Assembly: GCF_000718015.1 (NCBI RefSeq) | Contig: NZ_JODY01000002.1 | Location: 310,001-374,000, forward strand | Direction of reading: 5' to 3' | Length of the DNA: 64,000 bases | Source: Streptomyces catenulae | Lineage (GTDB): Bacteria > Actinomycetota > Actinomycetes > Streptomycetales > Streptomycetaceae | Part shown: positions 1-7,820 of the stretch, in pieces | Numbering within the stretch: position 1 is the first letter of the stretch | Layout: every line of letters starts with the position of its first letter | Made by a program: the position numbers and the translations under genes | The notes under the pieces: model-generated | Database searches by the model: none | Told to the model about the DNA's origin: nothing | The model's input: only the letters and a program-made list of their open reading frames with translations

Positions 1-228
1 GGGCGCCTCACGGTCGCCGCGTACGGCGTCGTGCAGGGGCCGGTGATGGTCCACGACTTCGGGCCGACGTCCCAGCCCTGGCTGCTGAACAGCGTCTACT
101 CCAACCTGACCGCCCAGCCCTCCGCCGACGGCACGCCCGCCCCCAATCCGGCCTGGTACGACGAGTTCCGGGCGCTCCAGCGGGCGGAGGACCGCCTTCC
201 GGTGCGTACCGGGACCGTCCCGACCTGA
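1..228 (+). CDS. C-terminal fragment of an unknown protein
   Basis: The reading frame is already open at base 1 and stops at 226-228, so only the last 75 codons are present and the start lies outside the window. The visible residues (AAYGVVQGPVMVHDFGP, then a Pro/Ala-rich linker and WYDEFRALQRAEDR) do not match a family I recognise. Codon use has the strong G/C third-position bias of its neighbours, so the frame is probably real. The 215 bases between its stop and the next start hold no other convincing gene. No function is assigned. Confidence 0.6.
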   Translation, partial: GRLTVAAYGVVQGPVMVHDFGPTSQPWLLNSVYSNLTAQPSADGTPAPNPAWYDEFRALQRAEDRLPVRTGTVPT

Positions 229-443
229 CCGCGCCCCGCCGTCCGGGCCGCGCCACGGCGGCGAAGGGTCAGGAATCGGTAATGCCGCCCACTTCGGACG
301 GAACCCGCCGCGGGCTCCGGCCCTCTGGAGGGGTGCGGGACACGCCACCCACGGGCCGCTCCCGCTCGACCGTCACACCATGCGTGCACGACGAGATGCT
401 CCGTGGCCGCCGTCCGGAGAAGGCGCCGCGGGAAGGGAAGCCC

Positions 444-884
444 ATGACCAGGACGACGAAGACCGGGACACGGACGAGGCACACACCGGGCGGGCGGCGG
501 GTGGCCGTGACCGCCGCGCTGGGGCTGGCGACGCTGGCGCTCACCGCGGTGCCCGCACACGCCAAGGGCACCGCGGAGGTGACGGCGCCCCGCACCGCGG
601 CCGTCGGCAAGACCTTCACGGTCTCCGCGTACGGGGACGACGACGCCGCCTCCTACCTGCGGGTGTGCCTCCAGGAACGCGGCCACGGACAGCCCTGGCA
701 CCAGGTGGCCTGCGGCGCCGTCGTCGAGCGGGGCGGCCCGGAGGCGCGGGCCGTGGCGCACCCGAGGAGCGCGCGGCGCGGCCCGGTGGAGTTCCGTGCG
801 GTGGCGTACGGGCTGACCGGGCCGCACGACCGGCACCCGCAGCGCTGGCGGACCTCGGGCGTCGCGACGGTGCGGGTCCGCTGA
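444..884 (+). CDS. Small secreted protein, function unknown
   Basis: A 146-aa protein with an Arg/Lys-rich N-terminus, a hydrophobic stretch at about residues 18-34 and a likely signal-peptidase site after AHA at residue 40, so it should be exported by Sec. The mature part is about 105 aa, basic, starts KGTAEVTAPRTAAVGKTF, and has only two cysteines (C75, C90), which could form one disulfide. The opening resembles the first strand of a bacterial Ig-like domain, but I cannot name a family. The ATG at 444 was chosen because a GGAAGGGAAG Shine-Dalgarno lies just before it; an upstream in-frame ATG at 282 would add residues unlike a real N-terminus. It faces the protease gene tail to tail across a strong hairpin. 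Confidence 0.75.
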   Translation: MTRTTKTGTRTRHTPGGRRVAVTAALGLATLALTAVPAHAKGTAEVTAPRTAAVGKTFTVSAYGDDDAASYLRVCLQERGHGQPWHQVACGAVVERGGPEARAVAHPRSARRGPVEFRAVAYGLTGPHDRHPQRWRTSGVATVRVR

Positions 885-889
885 GCCTC

Positions 890-925
890 CCGGGGCCCCG
901 GACCCGCACGGATCCGGGGCCCCGG
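890..925. terminator. Bidirectional hairpin terminator between convergent genes
   Basis: A perfect 13-bp stem (arms 890-902 and 913-925, core CGGGGCCCCGGA) with a 10-nt loop, sitting between the stop of the secreted-protein gene at 884 and the stop of the protease gene at 954. There is no U-tract, which is usual for Streptomyces terminators. It can serve both convergent transcripts. Confidence 0.8.
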
Positions 926-953
926 TGCCGACTGCCGTTGTTGCGGGGCCGGT

Positions 954-2180
954 TCAGGTGCCCGCGGTCGTCAGGGTGAGCTGCCACTTCGTCAGCGCCT
1001 CGTCGACCGGCTGGAAGACCGTCATGGTGTCGCCGCCGGTGCTGCACGTCGCGGTCCCGCCGCCGGAGTGGATGCCGACCGCCTTCGGGTCGCCGGGCTG
1101 GGTGACGTACGAGCCGCCGGAGTCACCCGCGGTGGAGCAGGCGTCGGTGAAGGACAGCCCGTCGACCACCACACCGCCGTCGTAGTCCACGGTCTGGTCG
1201 ACGGCGGTGATCTCCCCGCAGTGCCAGCCGCTGGCCTCGCCCGAGCGGCACACGGAGGTGCCGACGATGCCCTCCTGGGAGCCGGTGACGGCGACCGGGG
1301 CGCCGCTCTGACCGGCCACGTCGGGGCTGAGCTTCCAGGCCGGTTGGTCCACGTCGACGAGGCCGAAGTCGCCCTCGCGGCCGTCCACGCTGTGGGTGCC
1401 GCCGCGGTTGGAGGTGCCCATCCGGCTGCCGTCCTTGCCGTACGCCGCCTGGTCCGCGGTCTCGGTGCAGTGACCGGCCGTCAGGAAGCCGCGGCGGCCA
1501 CCGCCGGTCACCGAGAAGCCGATGGAGCAGATGCCCTCCTCGCCCGGTGACCACCTCTCGCCGCCGACGACGGTGCCGCCCTGCTGGCGCGGCGCGTCAG
1601 CGGCGCGGACGACCCGGACCGGGATGCCGGTGGGGGCGCCGAGTTGCTGGGCCTCCTCGACGAAGGAGTCGGTGGCGGCGGTCCGGGTGCGGGTGTCGAC
1701 GCGGACGGTGAGGGCGTTGGCGCGCTCGTCGACGCCCCACCCGGTCACGCCCGGCACGCCCTTGCCCGCCTTGGTGTCGATCTGCGCCAGCAACCCGGTG
1801 AGCTGGGCCCGGCTGTGGGTGACGCGCTGTGCGACGGCCCCGGCGTCCTTCACCAGCTTGGCGTCCGCGTCCCCGGTGACCGCGACGACGAGCTTGCCGC
1901 TCTTCTTGTCGAACCACATTCCGGCGGCGCGACCGGCGAGCGCCTGACGCACCGCCTTCGCCGCGCGCGCCGCCTCCGTCTCCTGCGCGAGCCGGGCCCG
2001 CGCCTGCGCCGGGGTGAGGCCCAGATCGCGCCGCATCGCGTCGAGCATCGCGCGGTCGGTGGGCCGCGGGCCCGGGCCGGGGGACGGTGTGGCGTGGGCG
2101 GCGGCGAGCGGGGTGACGGCGGCCAGGACGACGGCGGCGGCCGCGCCCCGGACGGCGGCGGTGCGGTGGCGACGGTGCAT
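954..2180 (-). CDS. Secreted S1 serine protease, streptogrisin/alpha-lytic type
   Basis: A 408-aa pre-pro-protease. A Sec signal peptide (about 1-29, ending AAAHA) is followed by an alpha-lytic-type prodomain (about 40-200) that in this family assists folding and is removed autocatalytically. The catalytic domain starts near VVGGERWSPG (about 204). The triad is visible: His237 in TAGHC, Asp271 in EGDFGLVDVD and Ser354 in AGDSGGS. Paired cysteines (C218/C238, C311/C321, C348/C379) fit the disulfides of streptogrisins. The ATG at 2180 is preceded by GAGGAG; a longer in-frame N-terminus exists but is Arg-rich and overlaps the divergent gene. The role is extracellular protein digestion; cleavage specificity cannot be read with confidence. 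Confidence 0.95.
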   Translation of the reverse strand: MHRRHRTAAVRGAAAAVVLAAVTPLAAAHATPSPGPGPRPTDRAMLDAMRRDLGLTPAQARARLAQETEAARAAKAVRQALAGRAAGMWFDKKSGKLVVAVTGDADAKLVKDAGAVAQRVTHSRAQLTGLLAQIDTKAGKGVPGVTGWGVDERANALTVRVDTRTRTAATDSFVEEAQQLGAPTGIPVRVVRAADAPRQQGGTVVGGERWSPGEEGICSIGFSVTGGGRRGFLTAGHCTETADQAAYGKDGSRMGTSNRGGTHSVDGREGDFGLVDVDQPAWKLSPDVAGQSGAPVAVTGSQEGIVGTSVCRSGEASGWHCGEITAVDQTVDYDGGVVVDGLSFTDACSTAGDSGGSYVTQPGDPKAVGIHSGGGTATCSTGGDTMTVFQPVDEALTKWQLTLTTAGT

Positions 2181-2276
2181 GGAGGCTCTCCTCGCGGGTC
2201 GGTGACGTCGGCCCGTCGAGCCTCCTCGACCCCGCCACCGCCGGCGCGGGCAAGATCGCCGCGGGATGATGGCCCG

Positions 2277-2804
2277 ATGACGTCCGACACGCGGAACACC
2301 GGCCCCGGGCCCTGCGGCCCCGACCCGTTCGGCGGGCTGCCCGCGGCCCTGCGCGACATCGCCTACTCGGCGGCCCGCCATCCGGGAGCCAGGTCACCTG
2401 ATGGGCCGTCATCGGACGGGAGCGGCGCCCCCGATCTGTCGGCGGGCGCCAACTGCCAGCTCTACGCGTACGCGGTGCTGCGCCACCACGGTCTGACCGC
2501 GCCGCCGCTGCGGTCGGCGGAGCTGTGGGCGGACACCGCCGCCACCCGCCGCGTCACGGTGGCCCGCCCGCTGGATCTGGTGCTCTTCGACGGCGGGCCG
2601 GTGGCCGGACGCCCGGAAGGGTACGGCGCGCACGTCGGGGTGCATCTGGGCCCGGACCGGGTGCTGCACCTGTGCAAGGAGGTCGGCCGCCCGGCGGTGT
2701 GGCGCTACGCGGAGTTCGCGGCGCGGGCGCGGTACGCGCGGACGCTGGGGATCAAGCGGGTGGTACGGGACAGGGCCCGGTCGCAGGCCGGGCCCCGTCA
2801 CTGA
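2277..2804 (+). CDS. NlpC/P60-like cysteine hydrolase, probably cytoplasmic
   Basis: A 175-aa protein without a signal peptide. It carries an NlpC/P60-type papain-like core: Cys60 in SAGANCQLYAYAVLRHHG as the nucleophile, a strand DLVLFD at 100-105, and His119 in YGAHVGVHLG as the general base, followed by DRVLHLCKE. NlpC/P60 enzymes normally cut cell-wall peptides, but the lack of an export signal suggests an intracellular or structural role. The gene diverges from the protease gene, with 96 bp between the starts. A GGGCCCGG/CCGGGCCC hairpin (2773-2795) lies inside its last codons and may act as a terminator, since the next gene ends only 30 bp away. Confidence 0.75.
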   Translation: MTSDTRNTGPGPCGPDPFGGLPAALRDIAYSAARHPGARSPDGPSSDGSGAPDLSAGANCQLYAYAVLRHHGLTAPPLRSAELWADTAATRRVTVARPLDLVLFDGGPVAGRPEGYGAHVGVHLGPDRVLHLCKEVGRPAVWRYAEFAARARYARTLGIKRVVRDRARSQAGPRH

Positions 2805-2834
2805 CTCCGCGGGAGAAACCGCGCGCGTCGGCCG

Positions 2835-4181
2835 TCAGAAGCCGCCGCCGAAGTCGCCCCCGCCGCCTCCGCCGTCGCCGAAGCCACCGCCGTCCCCGAA
2901 GCCGCCGCCGAAGTCACCGGCGTCGAAGTCGGAGCCGGAGAACTCGCCGCCCTCGGTGCCGCCGAGGTCCGCGCCGTAGGCGTGCGGGGCCGTCATCAGA
3001 TTGCCGAGCACGGTGCCCATCAGCATTGCGGGCAGCAGCCCGCCGCCGAAGTAGCCGCCCGCCCAGGGCGCGTAGGCGGGACCGGCGTCCCAGTAGGGGC
3101 GGTCGCCCTCGGCGGTACGGACCGTACGGGCCAGCGGCTCGCGGCCGTCGTCCAGGCGCGCCTTGTCGGCGGCGCAGACCGGGACGGTGCGCGCGGCGCC
3201 GCCCGCCGGGGCCCACTCCACGTCGACCACGGACGGTCCGTGCCGCGGGTCGAAGAAGCACGGCAGGCGCCGTTCGGGCAGCGGGGCGCCGGTGCGGCGG
3301 GCGGCCAGCGTCGCGAGCGAGAACCGTCCGTCCTCCAGCGCCTCGGTCACCGCCCGCACATCGTCCGGCCGCTCGGCCGACGCCATCGCCGACTTGGCGG
3401 TCTCGTACGCGTCGAGCGCACGGCTGTAGTCGTCGCGCATCGCGTCGTCGGCGCCGGGCTCACCGGGCCGGAAGTCCAGCCGGTCCAGCTCCTCGCCGAA
3501 GGCGGTGATGTCCTCGTCGACGACGACCCGCAGGTCCTCCAGGGCGGCGCGCTCCCGCTCGGCGCGGCGGCGCCGGTTGCGGCGGGTGAGGGCGTAGGCG
3601 CCGCCACCGCCGACGACGGCCAGCACGCCCAGCCCGACGAGGGTGCCGGTGCCGGGGCCCCCGCCGCCGTCGCCCTCCCAGGCGGCCGGGGCGTGGCCGT
3701 TCGCCTGCTGGATCGCGGTGTCGACGAAGCTGTTCAGCCGCTCATCGACGGACGGGTACCCGGAGCGCTTCACCGCGCCGACGAGGTTCTGCACCGAACC
3801 GCGCGACATCACCCGGGCGTCGGCCCCGGCGTTGAAGCCGTCGCCCAGCTCCACGGCGTAGACGCCGCTGATGCCGGTCTTGGTGCGCAGATCGCGCAGC
3901 AGGGTGTCGGGGCGGTACTCGGCGGTGCGGGGCAGCACCGCGACGAAGACCGGCTTACCGGAGTTCTCGATCTTCTTGGCCAGGGCGTCGGCCCGGTCGC
4001 GGGGCAGCTGGGAGGCGGCGCGCGGGTCGACGTAGACGGGACCCTTGCGGAGGGCGGCGGCCGCCTCGTCGAGCCCGCCCGCCGCCCGCGCCGTGGACGC
4101 CGGTGCCACGGCGGGCACCAGCAGCGCGGCCAGCAGGGCCAGGAGGGGGAGGAGCAGCACACGGTGGCTGACGGTCTTCAT
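2835..4181 (-). CDS. Gly-rich-tailed membrane protein of unknown function
   Basis: About 448 aa. A signal peptide (1-34) is followed by an extracytoplasmic domain of about 140 aa (LPRDRADALAKKIENSGKPVFVAVLP...), one transmembrane helix (LVGLGVLAVVGGGGAYAL, about 180-198) and a cytoplasmic part beginning with RRNRRRRAERER. A helical region contains a CFFDPRHG motif. The last 45 residues are a low-complexity Gly/Asp/Phe tail (repeats of GGGFGDGG). The layout resembles actinobacterial TPM-like membrane proteins, but I do not see TPM catalytic residues and leave it unnamed. The ATG at 4181 is preferred over a GTG two codons upstream. It ends close to the convergent NlpC/P60-like gene. Confidence 0.75.
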   Translation of the reverse strand: MKTVSHRVLLLPLLALLAALLVPAVAPASTARAAGGLDEAAAALRKGPVYVDPRAASQLPRDRADALAKKIENSGKPVFVAVLPRTAEYRPDTLLRDLRTKTGISGVYAVELGDGFNAGADARVMSRGSVQNLVGAVKRSGYPSVDERLNSFVDTAIQQANGHAPAAWEGDGGGGPGTGTLVGLGVLAVVGGGGAYALTRRNRRRRAERERAALEDLRVVVDEDITAFGEELDRLDFRPGEPGADDAMRDDYSRALDAYETAKSAMASAERPDDVRAVTEALEDGRFSLATLAARRTGAPLPERRLPCFFDPRHGPSVVDVEWAPAGGAARTVPVCAADKARLDDGREPLARTVRTAEGDRPYWDAGPAYAPWAGGYFGGGLLPAMLMGTVLGNLMTAPHAYGADLGGTEGGEFSGSDFDAGDFGGGFGDGGGFGDGGGGGGDFGGGF

Positions 4182-4259
4182 GCCCACGACGCTACCCGAA
4201 CGGCGTATTCAAGACATCAGCCGCGACGGCGGGAAGCGACAGCGGCTGCCCGGGAGCCG

Positions 4260-4295
4260 GGGCGGGCGGCGGCCGTGGTGTGCCGCCGCCCGCCC
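4260..4295. terminator. Terminator of the acyl-CoA dehydrogenase operon
   Basis: A perfect 14-bp GC stem (arms 4260-4273 and 4282-4295, core GGCGGGCGGCGGC) with an 8-nt loop, beginning 7 bp past the stop codon of the last dehydrogenase gene on the minus strand. It separates that operon from the membrane-protein gene downstream. Confidence 0.75.
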
Positions 4296-4301
4296 GGGCG
4301 G

Positions 4302-5447
4302 TCACGGTGCGGGCAGGTCCACCAGCTCCGCCAGGGCCGCGCGGTGGCGACCCGGGGCGCCGAACGCGCTCTCGTCGCTCTTGGCCCGCTTCAGGAAGAG
4401 GTGCACCGGGTGCTCCCATGTCATGCCGGTGCCGCCGTGCAGCTGGAGGCACTCCTCGGCGGCGCGCACCGCGACCGGCGCGCAGTACGCCTGGGCCACC
4501 GCGACGGCGACCGGTGCGTCCGGGCTGCCGGTGGCCAGCGCGTCGGCGGCGTTGCGGGCCGCGGCGCGGGCGGAGGCGATATCGAGCCAGAGCGTGGCCA
4601 TCCGGTGTTTGAGCGCCTGGAAGGAGCCGACCGGACGGCCGAACTGGGTGCGGGTCCCGGTGTACGCGACCGCCGTGGTCAGGCACCATTCGGCGATCCC
4701 GAGCTGTTCCGACGCGAGGAGCCCGGCGCCCGCGGTGAGCGCCCCGCGCACCGCCGCGACGGCCCGTTCCCCGGTGGCCAGCGGTGTCCCGGCGGCGCCG
4801 TCCAGGGTGAGGGTGGCGAGCGGGCGGGTCAGGTCGAGCGGGGTGAGCGAGGTGGTGGCCACGCCCGCGGCGGGCACCTCGACCGCGTAGAGGGCGGGTC
4901 CGTCCGGACCGTCTGCGGGGACGAGCAGCACCTCGGCGCAGACGGCGTCGGCGACGGTGGTGACCGTGCCGTGGAGGGTGCCGTCCGCCGTGGCCCGGAC
5001 CGTCGGCCGGGCCGTCCGGAACGGCTGGTCGGGGGCGGTGGGCAGCGGCACGGCTAGGACGGCGACGGTACCCGCGGCGAGCCGGGTGAGCAGCGCGCCG
5101 ACCGGCGGTCGCCCGGTGCCGCAGCCCAGCAGCGCGGTGACGGCGACGACGGCGCCGGTCAGGTAGGGCACCCGGGCGACGGAGCGGCCGGTCTCCTCCA
5201 GGACGACGGCGGCTTCCCGGGCGCTCGCGCCCGCGCCGCCGAACTCCTCGGGGATCAGCAGCCCGGCGGCGCCGATGCCGTTCGCCAGCGCGTCCCACAG
5301 CCCGGTGTCGCAGGCGCGGCCCGCCTCCAGGTCGGCGAGGACGGTGGCGGGGTCGCTGCGGGCGGCGAGCAGGGCGCGGACGGCGGCGCGCAGATCGTCC
5401 TCGCTCTCGCCGTAGAGCAGGTCGGCCGCGGGGGTGTCGGCGGTCAT
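4302..5447 (-). CDS. Acyl-CoA dehydrogenase family protein (operon gene 3)
   Basis: A 381-aa flavoprotein of the acyl-CoA dehydrogenase superfamily, which adds an alpha,beta double bond to acyl-CoA and passes electrons to ETF. The N-terminal helical domain includes GLLIPEEFGGAG, the middle beta domain is short, and the C-terminal helical domain has the FAD-contact motif GTRTQFGRPVGSFQALKHRMA and LQLHGGTGMTWEHPVHLF. Its ATG overlaps the stop of the upstream dehydrogenase by 4 bases (ATGA), implying translational coupling. Adjacent unequal dehydrogenase genes of this size in actinomycetes often encode alpha2beta2 enzymes acting on bulky (sterol, terpenoid or branched) acyl-CoAs; that the two pair here is an inference. 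The substrate is unknown. Confidence 0.88.
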   Translation of the reverse strand: MTADTPAADLLYGESEDDLRAAVRALLAARSDPATVLADLEAGRACDTGLWDALANGIGAAGLLIPEEFGGAGASAREAAVVLEETGRSVARVPYLTGAVVAVTALLGCGTGRPPVGALLTRLAAGTVAVLAVPLPTAPDQPFRTARPTVRATADGTLHGTVTTVADAVCAEVLLVPADGPDGPALYAVEVPAAGVATTSLTPLDLTRPLATLTLDGAAGTPLATGERAVAAVRGALTAGAGLLASEQLGIAEWCLTTAVAYTGTRTQFGRPVGSFQALKHRMATLWLDIASARAAARNAADALATGSPDAPVAVAVAQAYCAPVAVRAAEECLQLHGGTGMTWEHPVHLFLKRAKSDESAFGAPGRHRAALAELVDLPAP

Positions 5448-6625
5448 CGGGGGAGGTCCTTCCACGCGACGTCCTTGTCGGTGCGCGGCTCGGGCGGGAG
5501 TCCGAGGACGCGTTCGGCGACGATGTTGAGCAGCACCTCCGAGGTGCCTCCTTCGATGGAGTTCCCCTTGGCGCGCAGATAGCGGTAGCCGGCCTCGCGT
5601 CCGGTGAAGTCGACGGATTCGGGGCGGCGCAGCGCCCAGTCGTCGTACGTCAGGCCGTCCTCGGCGAGGAACTCCAGGTCCCAGCCGCTGATCTGCTGGG
5701 CGAGGCGGGCGAAGGCGAGCTTCATACCGCTGCCCTCGGGGCCCGGGGCGCCCTTGGCGAGTTGCTGGCGCAGCCGTTCGCCGGTGAGCCGGGTGACCTC
5801 GGCCTCCACCCAGAGCGTGAGCAGCCGCTGGTGGAGGTCGTGGGTGCGCAGGTCGGGGCGGGCGCGCCAGTCGGCGGCGGCGATGCCGATCATGCCGCCC
5901 TCGCGCGGGGTGGCGGCGCCGCCGATGGCGACCCGCTCGTTCATCAGGGTGGTGCGGGCCACCTCCCAGCCCTGGCCGACCTCGCCGACGCGGTGGCTGT
6001 CGGGGAGCGAGACGCCGGTGAGGAAGACCTCGTTGAACTCGGCCTCCCCGGTGATCTGCCGCAGCGGCCGGACCTCCACGCCCGGCGCGGTCATGTCGCA
6101 GATGAAGTACGTCAGGCCCTGGTGTTTGGGGAGCGAGGGGTCGGTGCGGGCCACGAGGATGGCCCAGCGGGCGAGGTGGGCGCTGGACGTCCAGACCTTC
6201 TGGCCGTCGATCACCCAGCGGTCGCCGTCGCGGACGGCGCGGGTGGCGAGCGCCGCGAGGTCGGATCCGGCGCCCGGTTCGCTGAACAGCTGGCACCAGA
6301 CCTCCTCGCCGGTCCACAGCGGTCGCAGATGGCGGCGCCGCTGTTCCTCGGTGCCGTGGCGCAGCAGAGTGGGGGCGGCCATGCCCAGGCCGATGGCGAG
6401 GCGGCCGGGGTTGTTGCCGGGGGCGCCCGCGGCGGCCAGTTCGGCGTCGACGACCGGTTGCAGGGCGCGCGGCGCGTCGAGCCCGCCGAGCCCTTCGGGG
6501 AAGTGGACCCAGGCGAGCCCGGCGTCGAAGCGGGCCCGCAGGAAGTCGAGGGGCGCGGTGGTGGCGGGCGGGTGCGCGGCCAGCAGCCGGGCGGTGCGCT
6601 CGCGCAGGTCGGCGGCGTCGGTCAT
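5444..6625 (-). CDS. Acyl-CoA dehydrogenase family protein (operon gene 2)
   Basis: A 393-aa acyl-CoA dehydrogenase. Motifs include WVHFPEGLGG near residue 40, the flavin-binding CQLFSEPGAGSDLA and VIDGQKVWTSSAHLA in the middle domain, and the C-terminal IEGGTSEVLLNIVAERVLGLP. In that last motif the residue just before GTSE is Gly, where short-chain and medium-chain enzymes carry the catalytic Glu; such replacement is common in the subfamily that forms heteromers with a partner dehydrogenase, which suits the second dehydrogenase encoded next to it. The gene overlaps its neighbours by 4 bases at both ends (ATGA), so oxidoreductase, this gene and the second dehydrogenase form one translationally coupled unit. 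Confidence 0.88.
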   Translation of the reverse strand: MTDAADLRERTARLLAAHPPATTAPLDFLRARFDAGLAWVHFPEGLGGLDAPRALQPVVDAELAAAGAPGNNPGRLAIGLGMAAPTLLRHGTEEQRRRHLRPLWTGEEVWCQLFSEPGAGSDLAALATRAVRDGDRWVIDGQKVWTSSAHLARWAILVARTDPSLPKHQGLTYFICDMTAPGVEVRPLRQITGEAEFNEVFLTGVSLPDSHRVGEVGQGWEVARTTLMNERVAIGGAATPREGGMIGIAAADWRARPDLRTHDLHQRLLTLWVEAEVTRLTGERLRQQLAKGAPGPEGSGMKLAFARLAQQISGWDLEFLAEDGLTYDDWALRRPESVDFTGREAGYRYLRAKGNSIEGGTSEVLLNIVAERVLGLPPEPRTDKDVAWKDLPR

Positions 6626-7620
6626 CGTCCCGCCTCCGCCCCGGGCAGGACGACGAGGCGGCCGGTGGTGGTGCCGTCGGCGACCCGCTGCACGGCGTCG
6701 GCGGCGCCGTCGAACGGGACGCGCTCGCCGATCAGCGGGGCGACGGCGCCCTTGGCGGCCAGTTCGGTGAGGGCTTCGTGGCAGGCGTCGACGGCGTCCG
6801 GGTCCTTGGTGTTGTAGAGGCCCCAGTGGAGGCCGAGGACCGCGTAGTTCTTGACCAGCGCGTGGTTGAGGGCGGCGGTGGGGATCGCGCCGCTGGCGAA
6901 ACCGACGACGACGATGCGCCCCTCGAAGGCGATGCACTTGACGGATTTGGCGTACGCGTCGCCGCCGACCGGGTCGTAGACGACATCGGCGCCGCGGCCG
7001 TCGGTGGCGTCCTTCACGGCGGCGACGAGGTCGTCGGCGCGCCGGTCGAGGACGAGGTCGCAGCCCAGTTCGCGGGCGACGCGGACCTTCTCGGCGCCCC
7101 CGGCGACGCCGATCACCCGGGCGCCCGCGGCCTTGCCGAGCTGGACGGCGGCGCTGCCGACGCCACCGGCCGCGGCGTGCACCAGCAGGGTCTCCCCCGG
7201 CTGGATGCGGGCCCTGCGGTGGAGGCCGAACCAGCCGGTCTGGTAGCCGATGTGGAGGGCGGCGGCCTCGGCGTCGTCCAGGGATCCGGGCGCCGGGCGC
7301 ACGGTCGCGGCGTCCACGGCCACCCGCTCGGCGAACCCACCGTCCGGCAGCGGCGGTTGGGCCAGCACCCGCTGTCCGACGGCGCCGCGCGCGCCCTCGC
7401 CCACGGCCAGCACCTCGCCGCAGATCTCCACACCAGGGGTGAACGGCAGCGGCGGGCGGACCTGGTACTGGCCGCGGCAGAGCAGCGCGTCCGGGAAGTT
7501 GACGTTCGCGGCCCGCACCCGCAGCAGCAGCTGCCCGGGACCGGCCTGTGGCTCCGGCACCTCCTCCAGCCGCATCACCTCACGCGGTTCGCCGTTCGCG
7601 TGTACGCGCCATGCCTTCAC
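6622..7620 (-). CDS. Zinc-independent quinone oxidoreductase (MDR family)
   Basis: A 332-aa medium-chain dehydrogenase/reductase of the NADPH:quinone oxidoreductase (QOR) branch. The GroES-like N-terminal domain contains VRAANVNFPDALLCRGQY, typical of QOR, and lacks the catalytic zinc ligands of alcohol dehydrogenases. The Rossmann domain has the nucleotide loop AAAGGVGSAAVQL at about 149-161. The GTG at 7620 is preferred because GGGAGG lies 6 bases upstream and VKAWRVHANGEP is the usual opening of these enzymes; an in-frame upstream extension would run through the operator. It heads the operon with two acyl-CoA dehydrogenases, so it may reduce an enoyl-type or quinone intermediate of the same acyl pathway; that is inferred from context only. 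Confidence 0.88.
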   Translation of the reverse strand: MKAWRVHANGEPREVMRLEEVPEPQAGPGQLLLRVRAANVNFPDALLCRGQYQVRPPLPFTPGVEICGEVLAVGEGARGAVGQRVLAQPPLPDGGFAERVAVDAATVRPAPGSLDDAEAAALHIGYQTGWFGLHRRARIQPGETLLVHAAAGGVGSAAVQLGKAAGARVIGVAGGAEKVRVARELGCDLVLDRRADDLVAAVKDATDGRGADVVYDPVGGDAYAKSVKCIAFEGRIVVVGFASGAIPTAALNHALVKNYAVLGLHWGLYNTKDPDAVDACHEALTELAAKGAVAPLIGERVPFDGAADAVQRVADGTTTGRLVVLPGAEAGR

Positions 7621-7688
7621 CAGCTGCCTCCCGGGCCGTCGGTACGCGGACGGCGCGCGGACCGTGGGGGCTCCGGCGCGCCACGGGC

Positions 7689-7706
7689 ATACTAAGCGGT
7701 CGGTAT
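7689..7706. promoter_or_regulatory. Dyad operator before the oxidoreductase/dehydrogenase operon
   Basis: ATACTAAGCGGTCGGTAT has outer ATAC/GTAT arms and an inner CGGTCGG core, like TetR-family operators that precede acyl-CoA dehydrogenase operons in actinobacteria. It lies about 70 bp upstream of the GTG at 7620. No TetR gene is adjacent, so the regulator would act in trans. Confidence 0.45.
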
Positions 7707-7731
7707 CCCGGAGGGAACCGCTTCCGGAAAC

Positions 7732-7753
7732 CGTCCGGCGGGCATGCCGGACG
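7732..7753. terminator. Hairpin downstream of the GH18-like gene
   Basis: A perfect 8-bp stem (CGTCCGGC at 7732-7739, GCCGGACG at 7746-7753) with a 6-nt loop, about 70 bp beyond the stop of the minus-strand GH18-like gene and before the operator of the next operon. A plausible weak terminator. Confidence 0.4.
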
Positions 7754-7820
7754 CCCCGCGCACCCACCCGCGCCCCGGCGCGAACGGGCGCGCCGGGCCG
7801 GGGGGTTCACCGGCCGTCGC

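Noticed and set aside
2982..5057. A 691-codon plus-strand frame
   Set aside because: Antisense to the Gly-rich membrane protein and an acyl-CoA dehydrogenase, no domain, no ribosome site.
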